Notes under the pieces: model-generated
What the model was told of the DNA's origin: nothing
Database searches by the model: none
Seen by the model: the letters and a program-made list of their open reading frames with translations, nothing else
Origin: UBA1049 sp964525815
GTDB taxonomy: Bacteria; Bacillota; Clostridia; Oscillospirales; CAG-382
Length of the DNA: 29,681 nucleotides
Direction: 5' to 3'
NCBI GenBank assembly: GCA_964525815.1
Contig: CAZGJQ010000013.1
Location: 1-29,681 of the forward strand
Shown: positions 1-7,472 of the stretch, piece after piece
Numbering within the stretch: the first letter of the stretch is position 1
Layout of the letters: every line of letters begins with the position of its first letter
Program-made: the position numbers and the translations under genes

Positions 1-906
1 CTGTACGAGCCGCATTATGTCGAAATTATTCAGAGCATAGTCGATAGATACTATCCGAATATAATAAACGGTACAATAGTGGATTTGGATATTGATGCTC
101 TTAAGGCGGAAACCGCCGAAATTGTGCATGAGCTACTAAAGGAACAGCTTATAGACAGCTATAGGACAAAAATAACCACCGATTTTTCCGCTGCCGAGAG
201 AGAAAAAATCCTAAACAGCTCCGAAGCGGATATTATATGGCAAAGAGCGTCTGATAACCTGTGGGAGCAGGTGCTCTCCAGAGTAAGGAGAACGCTTACG
301 GCAAGACTGACAACCCAGTTCCGGGAGGAGCTCGGACCGGAAGCAACCAACGATGAGATTCAGGAAAAGGTGCAGGAAACGCTTACCGAGGATTATGTCT
401 GGGAATATAGATTTATTGAGTATTCCGAGGAGGAAATAGATGAGCTGATTGAAGCCCAGTTCCAAAACGAAATAGCCGGCTTGGTTGATACCAGAGTTTC
501 CGAGTATCTCGAGAGCTCTTCTTACCAAAATGAGATAAACAAGAAGATAAATTCTGCTGAGTTTACGCAGGAGCTGGAATCCAATTTCGATAAATACGGA
601 TTCGACCTTATTAACGAGAAGGTGGACGAGACAATCGCAGGTATTATAATGGAGGCTTCCGCTCAGATGATTGAGGAGTTCAATATCGAGCTTGAGGCGG
701 CCGTAACCGAATTTGTTGAGCAGAGCCATGAGCTACTCGACTTAACCGAAGAAGAGATGCAAATCAAGCTTGGCTATCTTAAGGAGGTCAAGGATGAGGA
801 TGACAAGGTGACAATTGAGTCCCCGTATTCATCATATTTCGAATTCGTTCTCGTCGAAAAGATACAAAAGCAGTACTATTCGGTTTATCCTCTGCCCGAA
901 GCATAA
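1..906 (+). CDS. Acidic helical protein of unknown function, 5' partial
   Basis: The reading frame is open from base 1 to a TAA at 904-906, with no stop before the GTG at 79, so this is the C-terminal 301 residues of a longer protein cut by the window edge. It is very rich in Glu and Asp, with long runs that look alpha-helical or coiled-coil, and no membrane segment or Cys cluster is visible. The C-terminus is more aromatic (residues near YYSVYPLPEA). I do not recognise the family. It converges on the symporter gene and shares a bidirectional terminator with it. The GTG at 79 could be used as an internal start but has no Shine-Dalgarno sequence, so the partial reading is preferred. Confidence 0.8.
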   Translation: MYEPHYVEIIQSIVDRYYPNIINGTIVDLDIDALKAETAEIVHELLKEQLIDSYRTKITTDFSAAEREKILNSSEADIIWQRASDNLWEQVLSRVRRTLTARLTTQFREELGPEATNDEIQEKVQETLTEDYVWEYRFIEYSEEEIDELIEAQFQNEIAGLVDTRVSEYLESSSYQNEINKKINSAEFTQELESNFDKYGFDLINEKVDETIAGIIMEASAQMIEEFNIELEAAVTEFVEQSHELLDLTEEEMQIKLGYLKEVKDEDDKVTIESPYSSYFEFVLVEKIQKQYYSVYPLPEA

Positions 907-956
907 CGGATAATATAATCCATAGATTATAATCACTGACGAAAATGCACACTGCA

Positions 957-990
957 AAAAGCATACCGGAGATTGTTCCGGTATGCTTTT
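957..990. terminator. Bidirectional intrinsic terminator
   Basis: Perfect inverted repeat: AAAAGCATACCGGA (957-970) pairs with TCCGGTATGCTTTT (977-990) around a 6-nt loop. A/T tracts lie on both flanks, so it can end the upstream + strand gene and the - strand symporter transcript. Confidence 0.85.
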
Positions 991-1014
991 ATACTTATTT
1001 AATTAGAGTTAGTA

Positions 1015-2613
1015 TTATTTAATGCCGTCGAAGCACTCGTCTATATGCTCTTTAGGCAACGTCTTTTTGCTGAAGAGCTGTACTATTATCGTTACCAGTA
1101 CAGACGCCGTTAGAGCAATGATTATCGGGTCCACTACCTCCAAAATAGAGCCCTCTGCCAATGAATCCTTGCCGAATAAAAGTCCGGCTATCTTCATCGC
1201 CTTCGATTCCTTTGTATGAATAAACATCATCCATAAAAGACTTGAGGAAAACCCCGCAACCATTCCGGAAATGGCCGCTGTCTTGGTCATGCTCTTAAAA
1301 TAAAGCGCTCCGAAGTACATAGGCAGAAAAGCCGCACAGCAAAGCCCGAAGAACAGACCCGTGCTGATTGCGATGGAATCGCTCCATATCTCCGGTAATA
1401 TATAGGACATCATAATGGTAACCGCTATTGCAACAAGCATTCCTAATCGGGTAATAAGCATGGCCTTTTTTGGCTGCTTGTCGTCCACGCCGATAACATC
1501 CCGCCCCACAGCGGTTCCTATGGCATGGAACTGTGAGGAGATGGTTGACATACCCGCAGAAAGCAAAACGACTAAAAAGATGGTCATAAACCACTCGGGT
1601 ATAAATGTTTTCAGAAACTCCGGTATAATGCTGTCCGCACCTCCTGCCGCAGTAACCGCTATCTGACTCTGCTCGTTAAAGAAGAATACATTGGACAGCG
1701 CTCCCACAAGAAAAGCGACTCCGGTCATCAGCAGAATAAAAACACCGCCGATGGGAATGGCACGGTTAAGGTCCCTGTCGCTCTTTACGGTCATAAACCT
1801 TACGGTAAGCTGAGGCTGAGCGAGCACGCCTATTCCCACACCCATTACAATACTGGACACAACCGTCCACCAGTTGGAGGAGAACAGCTTGGGCATTGAG
1901 GTCCAGCCCTGAAATCCGTTTGCCTGCAGCCCCTCTGTTTGGCTAAGCACCTCGCTGTTCTTGAACAGGTCGGTAAGCTGCTGATGTGCGGCGGTAACTC
2001 CCCCGAGCTTCCAATAAACGGTCACTAAGAGCACTGACATTCCGATTAACATAAGGCTTCCCTGAAACGCATCCGAGTACATAACACTTTTTATACCGCC
2101 GAAGAACACATATGTAGCTACAATGACGGCGAATACGAGCAGAGCTATGTTATAATCTACATTCAGCCCCGATTCAATGAACTTAGCGGCTCCAATCATT
2201 ACAGCGGCTGCATATATGGGCATAAACAGGAATATAACTATTCCCGCGAATCTTTGTATAAACTTGGAGTTATATCTCTTTCCGAGGAACTCCGGAAATG
2301 TATGCGCTTGAATGTTATGTCCTATGCGCCGTGTTCTTTTTCCGAAGAATATAAACGCAATAAAAATACCGAGGAAAATATTAAGAAAGGTCAGCCACAA
2401 AAGGCTGAAGCCGAAAACACCGGCCGTTCCGCCGAAGCTTATAATTGCGGATGTACTGATAAAGGTTGCTCCGTATGAAAAGGCCATAACGGCAGGGTGT
2501 ATCTTCCTTCCCCCTAAGTAATAATCCTTTGTATTTTTTGTTTTTGTAAAACCAAGATAACCAAGAAATGCAATAACCCCTAAATAAATAACAATAATTA
2601 TTGTCTGAAGCAC
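1015..2613 (-). CDS. Sodium:solute symporter family (SSS/SLC5) permease
   Basis: A 532-residue polytopic membrane protein predicted to couple uptake of an unidentified small solute to a sodium gradient. The N-terminus has the family pattern of a first membrane helix followed by a K-T-K-D-Y-Y-L-G-G-R loop (about residues 24-37) and a Gly/Ser-rich second helix (about 44-70). About a dozen hydrophobic segments follow, and length is normal for SSS proteins. The start is GTG, preceded by GGGGAGGAG about 10 nt upstream. It lies 35 nt downstream of the gene for a small one-helix protein, and the two share one consensus promoter. The substrate cannot be read from the sequence. Confidence 0.9.
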   Translation of the reverse strand: MLQTIIIVIYLGVIAFLGYLGFTKTKNTKDYYLGGRKIHPAVMAFSYGATFISTSAIISFGGTAGVFGFSLLWLTFLNIFLGIFIAFIFFGKRTRRIGHNIQAHTFPEFLGKRYNSKFIQRFAGIVIFLFMPIYAAAVMIGAAKFIESGLNVDYNIALLVFAVIVATYVFFGGIKSVMYSDAFQGSLMLIGMSVLLVTVYWKLGGVTAAHQQLTDLFKNSEVLSQTEGLQANGFQGWTSMPKLFSSNWWTVVSSIVMGVGIGVLAQPQLTVRFMTVKSDRDLNRAIPIGGVFILLMTGVAFLVGALSNVFFFNEQSQIAVTAAGGADSIIPEFLKTFIPEWFMTIFLVVLLSAGMSTISSQFHAIGTAVGRDVIGVDDKQPKKAMLITRLGMLVAIAVTIMMSYILPEIWSDSIAISTGLFFGLCCAAFLPMYFGALYFKSMTKTAAISGMVAGFSSSLLWMMFIHTKESKAMKIAGLLFGKDSLAEGSILEVVDPIIIALTASVLVTIIVQLFSKKTLPKEHIDECFDGIK

Positions 2614-2648
2614 TTTTTTACAACTCCTCCCCTGTTATATAAAATTGG

Positions 2649-2834
2649 TTAAATATCCAGTTTTTCGCCGAGCTCCTGCTCCTTTTGCTTCCAGTCAGTA
2701 TCCTTTTTTTGATCCTTCTCGTCCAAATCGTTTCCCTTGTTCCAGTTAAATATTCCATAAACAATACAGCAGATTGCGGACAGAATGCATAATGTGTAAG
2801 CTAAGAATATTCCGATATCTCCGAACCCCAACAC
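2649..2834 (-). CDS. Symporter small accessory protein
   Basis: A 61-residue protein with one membrane helix (about residues 7-28), an N-W-N-K-G motif just after it, and a charged Lys/Glu/Asp-rich cytoplasmic tail. This matches the small proteins encoded directly upstream of SSS symporters in Clostridia. The GTG at 2834 is chosen over the TTG at 2852 because GGGAGG lies 7 nt before the GTG, while the TTG would sit upstream of and within that ribosome site. The protein then begins M-L-G-F-G-D. It is the first gene of the symporter operon. A role in stability or gating of the symporter is inferred from position only. Confidence 0.8.
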   Translation of the reverse strand: MLGFGDIGIFLAYTLCILSAICCIVYGIFNWNKGNDLDEKDQKKDTDWKQKEQELGEKLDI

Positions 2835-2891
2835 AATACCGCCTCCCTTCAATTATATTTAATAGTTGATACATATTTAATATATTGAACG

Positions 2892-2915
2892 AATTATACA
2901 GGAAGATGTATAATT
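2892..2915. promoter_or_regulatory. Perfect 9-bp dyad inside the symporter promoter (operator candidate)
   Basis: AATTATACA (2892-2900) and TGTATAATT (2907-2915) form a perfect inverted repeat with 6 nt between them. It fills the spacer and covers the -10 box, where a bound repressor would block RNA polymerase. The regulator is not identified. Confidence 0.6.
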
Positions 2916-2921
2916 TGTCAA
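2893..2921 (-). promoter_or_regulatory. Sigma-70/SigA promoter of the symporter operon
   Basis: On the minus strand TTGACA (2916-2921) and TATAAT (2893-2898) are separated by exactly 17 nt, a perfect consensus. The start of transcription should fall near 2886, about 50 nt before the GTG of the small accessory protein. Confidence 0.85.
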
Positions 2922-3138
2922 GCATATTTATGATATTTATTAACATCAATGCAGTTTTTTTGTGGAAAAATGGGGTTATTATCCTGTTTGCACGAAATGT
3001 ATGATAATTTGATTGAACTTATAAATATTAAATATAATGTATTTTTTATAAGCTGTTACAAAGCTTTTCTCAATATAGTAATATAAAATGTATAACGATA
3101 TAATTCTTAAAGGAGACGGTTTTTATGAAAATGAATAA
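2922..3138. other. AT-rich intergenic region with a possible + strand promoter
   Basis: This is the main part of the 348-nt gap between the symporter unit and the ABC unit. It holds no long ORF. A weak + strand promoter candidate is TTACAA (3056-3061), 17 nt, TAATAT (3079-3084). It is followed by a good ribosome site (AAAGGAG near 3110) and ATG at 3125, opening a 31-codon frame that runs through the terminator hairpin. No riboswitch fold was recognised. Confidence 0.4.
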
Positions 3139-3167
3139 AAAAGGAAGGCGTTATGTATGCCTTCCTT
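3139..3167 (-). terminator. Intrinsic terminator of the ABC transporter operon
   Basis: On the minus strand the 9-bp stem AAGGAAGGC / GCCTTCCTT (arms 3141-3149 and 3159-3167) is followed by a T tract, about 16 nt after the ATPase stop codon. A T-rich run at 3171-3179 would let it work from the + side too. Confidence 0.8.
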
Positions 3168-3182
3168 CTTGTATTTTTTGCA

Positions 3183-3839
3183 TTAAACAGCCTCTGTGGT
3201 TTTACCGTCCGCAACCTTGATTATCCGCTCATCGCCGGACAGAATCGAAGTATCGTGGGTTGCCATTATCAAGACCGAATCCTGCTTATGACTCTTTAAT
3301 ACCCTGATGACCTCGCACGCCGTCTCGTGGTCAAGGGAAGCGGTAGGCTCGTCGGCAAATATTATATCGGGTTCATTCATAATGGCTCTTGCAATAGCCA
3401 CCCGCTGCCGCTGTCCCCCGGACATTTGATGTATCTTTTTACCCATATGCTCACTTAATCCGAGCCTATCCAGTAATTCCTCCGCTTTAGACCTGCTTTG
3501 CTTGTTGAAAAAAGGACTGCCAAGCAAAACATTCTCCGCCACACTGAGATATGGAAGCAAAAAATGCATCTGAAATATAAAACCAAAGTGCTCCTTTCTG
3601 ATTTTTGCCTTTATCCTGTCGCTCTGCTCGGAAAATCTCATATCGTTGAATATAACCTCACCTGCCGTAGGTAATCTTAAAGAAGACAGCAGGTATATAA
3701 GTGAGCTTTTTCCGCTTCCCGAGGGGCCGAGCAAAATAACATTCTCTCCTTTTTTCACAGTAATATCGACATTATCGAGTACTGTTTTTGTTTTTTCTCC
3801 GTCCGGATACACAAGTCGCAGATTTTTGCAACAGAGCAT
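3183..3839 (-). CDS. ABC transporter ATP-binding protein (LolD/MacB type)
   Basis: A 218-residue ATPase subunit of the type paired with FtsX-like permeases. Visible motifs in order: Walker A G-P-S-G-S-G-K-S (38-45), Q-loop Q90, signature M-S-G-G-Q (139-143), Walker B I-I-F-A-D-E-P (159-165), D-loop S-L-D and H-loop His195. The frame is open much further upstream, but the ATG at 3839 is chosen because AAAGGAGA precedes it and it lies 2 nt after the permease TGA. It probably energises a mechanical transmembrane process (lipoprotein or peptide export, or signalling) rather than small-solute uptake, as is usual in this subfamily. No two-component genes flank it, so a bacitracin-type sensing module is not supported. 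Confidence 0.9.
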   Translation of the reverse strand: MLCCKNLRLVYPDGEKTKTVLDNVDITVKKGENVILLGPSGSGKSSLIYLLSSLRLPTAGEVIFNDMRFSEQSDRIKAKIRKEHFGFIFQMHFLLPYLSVAENVLLGSPFFNKQSRSKAEELLDRLGLSEHMGKKIHQMSGGQRQRVAIARAIMNEPDIIFADEPTASLDHETACEVIRVLKSHKQDSVLIMATHDTSILSGDERIIKVADGKTTEAV

Positions 3840-3841
3840 AC

Positions 3842-4993
3842 TCAGTCTCTCCTTTCTATTACGGCGATGGGGTCCCATTTTTTTAGCCGCCGTAAAATCG
3901 GATAAGCGGCACATATCAGCACCATTACAGGAATGAACAGTGTATTCAATAATCCCGTTCCCGTGAAGAAATACAGGGTCTGTCCCTTTGCGCTCAACAC
4001 CATGGAATTGATGAGATGAACCATTAAAAAGGACAGTACATAGCCAAACAACCAGCATATTGCTGACAACGCTGCGAGCTCTTTTATTATAAGTCCTTTA
4101 ATGAAGCTCTTTTCGTACCCCATTGCATATAGAATCCCGAACTCGTCAGAACGCCCCATGTAAATAATAAACACCAATGCGCCCACCGATATGGACAGTA
4201 TAAACACCACTATAAATATAACAATTTGTAGCAAAAAGCTCATTGAGGCTATCTGACTGTCGAAGGTTCGCTTTATCGAGGAATAGTTATAGACGGACGC
4301 ATCCTTTCTGTCAATCAAGTCCAGCTTTTTATTCAGCTCCTCCATCTGACCATCCTCAGGTACAACAAGCAGCGCCATCGGCTTATCCGTGCTGAGACCG
4401 GCGTTTTTGTAGGTTTCTGCTATCACAGACAGACTGCCGAAGCCCATAAGGGCTTCACCCTTTAATGCACCCACAACCTTGTATCTGCCTGCCAGCCATT
4501 CGTCCTCCTGCTCATCGTTTCCGAAATAATCACCTATTTTTAGATTTTTGTTCTTGAGCAGATTCATATGGAGCGCAACCTCCAGCTCCCCTTCACGGGG
4601 AAGCCTGCCCTCGGTTAGGCTCAGCTTGTTTATTTCCAGCGCCTGCTCCAGATCCTCGGCATCATCTACAAAGTAAACAGGTGCGGAGGTGTTGCCCATA
4701 AGCGCCTGAAAATACGAGTTGCTTACTATAACCTTCACAGTTCTTTTAACCTCGGGGTAATTGCCGATCTCCTCCACAACCGAATCCTTAATAAAAATCT
4801 CATCCGATGTTTTAGCAACCACCGAGCAATACTCATACGGCTTAAGGTTTGCGTTAGAAGCATCGGTAATAATGCTGGTTACCAATGATGTAATAAAGGA
4901 AACAACCGCAACGGACAGCATAAGAATTATTACGATAACTACCGTTCGTTTTTTGTTCTCCAAAAAGAATTTCATCGGGGATAATGGTCTCAT
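3842..4993 (-). CDS. ABC transporter permease, FtsX/MacB-like
   Basis: A 383-residue permease with the FtsX-like plan: one membrane helix near residues 16-38, an extracytoplasmic domain of about 220 residues, then three membrane helices near 260-290, 305-330 and 340-368. The first of these C-terminal helices ends in a loop (G-R-S-D-E-F-G-I-L-Y-A-M-G) that is the typical coupling region of this family. Only one permease gene is present, so a homodimer with two ATPase subunits is expected. The ATG at 4993 has CAGGAGA 8 nt upstream. The ATPase gene follows after 2 nt, which indicates translational coupling. The substrate is unknown. Confidence 0.88.
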   Translation of the reverse strand: MRPLSPMKFFLENKKRTVVIVIILMLSVAVVSFITSLVTSIITDASNANLKPYEYCSVVAKTSDEIFIKDSVVEEIGNYPEVKRTVKVIVSNSYFQALMGNTSAPVYFVDDAEDLEQALEINKLSLTEGRLPREGELEVALHMNLLKNKNLKIGDYFGNDEQEDEWLAGRYKVVGALKGEALMGFGSLSVIAETYKNAGLSTDKPMALLVVPEDGQMEELNKKLDLIDRKDASVYNYSSIKRTFDSQIASMSFLLQIVIFIVVFILSISVGALVFIIYMGRSDEFGILYAMGYEKSFIKGLIIKELAALSAICWLFGYVLSFLMVHLINSMVLSAKGQTLYFFTGTGLLNTLFIPVMVLICAAYPILRRLKKWDPIAVIERRD

Positions 4994-5021
4994 TCATCTG
5001 TTCTCCTGACTTCAAAACTAT

Positions 5022-5060
5022 GCAGGCTCCTTCCCAAACCCAATCGGAATAAAAGCCTGC
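5022..5060 (-). promoter_or_regulatory. Leader hairpin before the ABC permease gene
   Basis: In the predicted 5' leader, GCAGGCT (5022-5028) and AGCCTGC (5054-5060) are perfect complements. An inner TTCC/GGAA pair is possible within the 25-nt loop. It lies between the promoter and the ribosome site. No known riboswitch class was recognised. Confidence 0.4.
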
Positions 5061-5068
5061 CGTAGATT

Positions 5069-5097
5069 ACTATATCATATTTTATTTAGCCGTTCAA
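5069..5097 (-). promoter_or_regulatory. Promoter of the ABC permease-ATPase operon
   Basis: Minus strand TTGAAC (5092-5097), 17-nt spacer, TATAGT (5069-5074). Transcription would start near 5062, leaving a leader of about 70 nt before the permease ATG. Confidence 0.7.
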
Positions 5098-5138
5098 TAG
5101 GCGAATCTAACCAAAATATGGAGCCGGAGCGACTGTTT

Positions 5139-7472
5139 TTAATTCAAAATCCTTATATACCTAAACACCGCACGTCTAAAAACACTCAGTTCCTTATCAA
5201 CCTGCTTAGCCCTTTCGAGAGTATAATCGACTACAATCCGTCTCTCCCGCTCGGATAAGGTATGCAGGCTGAACGCTGCTTTTTGGGCTATCACATAAAT
5301 ATTGTCGTCCGGTATCACGCCATACGGCTTAAGCCTGCTAAGCAGGTCCCACGCATATATGACCGCGCGGTTTGTGCTGCTCTGATTAAGAGCTTTTAAC
5401 CGGGCTCTTTTTATGCTACGACGTCTCAGTATCAAGGAAACAACGCCAATGAATCCAAAAATCACGGCATAAAGCCAAGCAAGCTTATTATCGCCGTTAC
5501 CGATGACGGACTCGCTTGAATTGGAGGATAAGGATTCAGCTGCGGATGAAGAATCGGAGGATTCAGCTTCGCTGGAAACTACGGAAGCGTGCGAGCTTGT
5601 TTCGCTCGAGGCATCGGAGGAGCTCGGGTCGGAGGAGTGCTGCGGCTCGGAGGACTCGCCGCCTCCGCTCGGTTCTGCGGGTGTAACATCAACAGGAACC
5701 CACCCGATTCCGTCAAAATATACCTCCACCCATGCATGTGCTTCCTTGTCGGTTACATCCACCCAGCTGCTTATTCGGTCGCTCTCCACATTTGCCGAAT
5801 ACCCGCTGACATAGCGGGCGGGAACTCCGAGTGTACGGAAAATGAGTGTGGCTGCCGTAGCAAAATGCATACAATAGCCCTGCTTATCCTCGTTAAGGAA
5901 AAACTCCACAAAATCCCTTCCGCTCGGCGTTTTTGTGGGATTAAGGCTATAGGTTGCGCTGTTTTTTACAAACTCTGTGACTGCATCCACAAGCTCATCC
6001 TTATCCTCTATGAGCAAAAAACCCTCCTCGGATATGAATTGATTTATAAAATCAGAGTGCTCTCTGTTTATCACGGTATAAAACATATATGCGTATTCAC
6101 GGTATAGCATCTCATAATACTGAGCAATTTCGTACCTACTGTAAGACAAAATTCCTTCATTGTCCGCAGATACCCTACCGCAATCATAATAATCGAAATT
6201 ATAAAGCGCATTCTCGTCTCTGTCCTGCAACGCATTCGGCTTGTATAAAACAACCGAGTTATCGAATCTATAGTTATGACTCCCGGAAATAAAAGGGTAA
6301 TAAGGTGTATAGGCAATTACACCTCCTTTTATTTTATCGCTTATCTCAATCGAGTATTGTCTTGAGTTCTCCATAATCATAACCGAAAAAGCGGAACCGG
6401 TTATAGGAGAAAAAAGCGCAGATGATCCCGAATAATTGGTTACGGCTCTGATTGTCTCCGTGAAAATGCTCTGCGTGTTTTGGTCAAAAACCTCCCAGGA
6501 GTCTCCGGTATATATGTCAACCGAGAATCCTCTCAAGAGCTGCTTTCCGGGTTTGTCTGTTTTTATCTGCATCATTACTTTGCCCGTTATGGACGGCTCT
6601 GAGTTAATAAGGTCAACCGATTCATAATCCTTAGGCTTATCGCTCGGTATACCGCCGGATTCCTCCTCGCTTATGCCTTGGGAAATATTTATTTCGCCTG
6701 AGCTATCCTCGGATAAGACATGCTGACTTGTCTTTATAGTATTTATAGGAAGAAGGTCAGAGAAAAATCCATACATCATGTTTGCAAAATCCGTACGGCT
6801 GTTTGCCGGAAACACCGCATTTACAGCTATAAGAAACGCCAGTGTGAGCGGAATAAAGAGCGAGAGCATAGAAGAAGCCCGATGTTTATCTCCAGTTCTT
6901 ATGGTGCAGGACAATACCGTAACCAGCATAAAGCCTACAAAAGCGATAACCGGTATAATATCGGGTACATCCTTGACAAAAAACAGACAAACAGAAAACG
7001 CAGGCACTGCCGTGAGGATACTCAGCCAAATCCAGCCTCTTATTAAGGACAGGCAGAGTACAGCGGAAAGAACAAAGACCACAAACGAGAAGAAAACGGT
7101 ACATGCATGCATTGTGCCGGAAAAACCGAGTGAAACCTCCTCCGTCGGATAAATAGACGAGGAGAACATGCTCATACGGGTGGTAATAGCATTAAGAAAA
7201 ATAAAAAAACCGTTCTTTATGTCAGAAAAATAAGCCAAAAACGCTCCCGCCCATATAAGAGAGGCGGTTATACCGAGGGTCTTTTTAAAAACCCTTACAT
7301 AAAAAAACGTACAGAATCCCACGGCGGAAATTGCGGCAACCGTAATGATGGTGCCTGCATCCACGATTAGATTATATGCGGTAACGCAACCGAACACAAT
7401 CCCGTAAACACCCATAAAAACGCACAATGCGTTAAGCAGAATACTCGCTACTGCTTTTTTACCGTTGGTCAT
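5139..7472 (-). CDS. Membrane-anchored transglutaminase-like protein (TgpA type)
   Basis: A 777-residue protein. The N-terminal 230 residues hold about six membrane helices, followed by an extracytoplasmic region with a transglutaminase/protease core near 500-600. The papain-like triad is intact: Cys534 in G-Y-C-M-H-F-A, His579 in A-H-A-W-V-E-V, Asp595 in V-D-V-T-P. After it come a Ser/Glu-rich low-complexity linker (about 601-658), a further membrane helix (about 662-680) and a basic cytoplasmic tail of about 95 residues. It is the last gene of the MoxR-DUF58 operon and overlaps the DUF58 stop by 4 nt (ATGA). In this conserved trio the enzyme may crosslink or cleave surface proteins. Its substrate is not known from sequence. 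Confidence 0.9.
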   Translation of the reverse strand: MTNGKKAVASILLNALCVFMGVYGIVFGCVTAYNLIVDAGTIITVAAISAVGFCTFFYVRVFKKTLGITASLIWAGAFLAYFSDIKNGFFIFLNAITTRMSMFSSSIYPTEEVSLGFSGTMHACTVFFSFVVFVLSAVLCLSLIRGWIWLSILTAVPAFSVCLFFVKDVPDIIPVIAFVGFMLVTVLSCTIRTGDKHRASSMLSLFIPLTLAFLIAVNAVFPANSRTDFANMMYGFFSDLLPINTIKTSQHVLSEDSSGEINISQGISEEESGGIPSDKPKDYESVDLINSEPSITGKVMMQIKTDKPGKQLLRGFSVDIYTGDSWEVFDQNTQSIFTETIRAVTNYSGSSALFSPITGSAFSVMIMENSRQYSIEISDKIKGGVIAYTPYYPFISGSHNYRFDNSVVLYKPNALQDRDENALYNFDYYDCGRVSADNEGILSYSRYEIAQYYEMLYREYAYMFYTVINREHSDFINQFISEEGFLLIEDKDELVDAVTEFVKNSATYSLNPTKTPSGRDFVEFFLNEDKQGYCMHFATAATLIFRTLGVPARYVSGYSANVESDRISSWVDVTDKEAHAWVEVYFDGIGWVPVDVTPAEPSGGGESSEPQHSSDPSSSDASSETSSHASVVSSEAESSDSSSAAESLSSNSSESVIGNGDNKLAWLYAVIFGFIGVVSLILRRRSIKRARLKALNQSSTNRAVIYAWDLLSRLKPYGVIPDDNIYVIAQKAAFSLHTLSERERRIVVDYTLERAKQVDKELSVFRRAVFRYIRILN

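Noticed and set aside
211..729. 172-codon frame on the minus strand opposite the first gene
   Set aside because: It lies wholly antisense to a frame with clear coding character and has no ribosome site or family motif.
2835..3138. Riboswitch before the symporter operon
   Set aside because: The leader is AT-rich and short, with no recognisable conserved riboswitch core; the promoter dyad explains likely control better.
3840..4058. N-terminal extension of the ABC ATPase frame
   Set aside because: The extra 73 residues overlap the permease coding region in another frame, while AAAGGAGA and ATG 3839 give a normal-length ATPase.
5098..5138. Possible terminator after the transglutaminase gene
   Set aside because: The GC-rich stretch (GGAGCCGGAGC) does not form a convincing stem followed by a T tract on the minus strand.
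5503..6107. Two long + strand frames opposite the transglutaminase gene
   Set aside because: They are antisense to the Ser-rich linker and catalytic core; the Glu/Ser composition of one mirrors the repetitive codons of the real gene.
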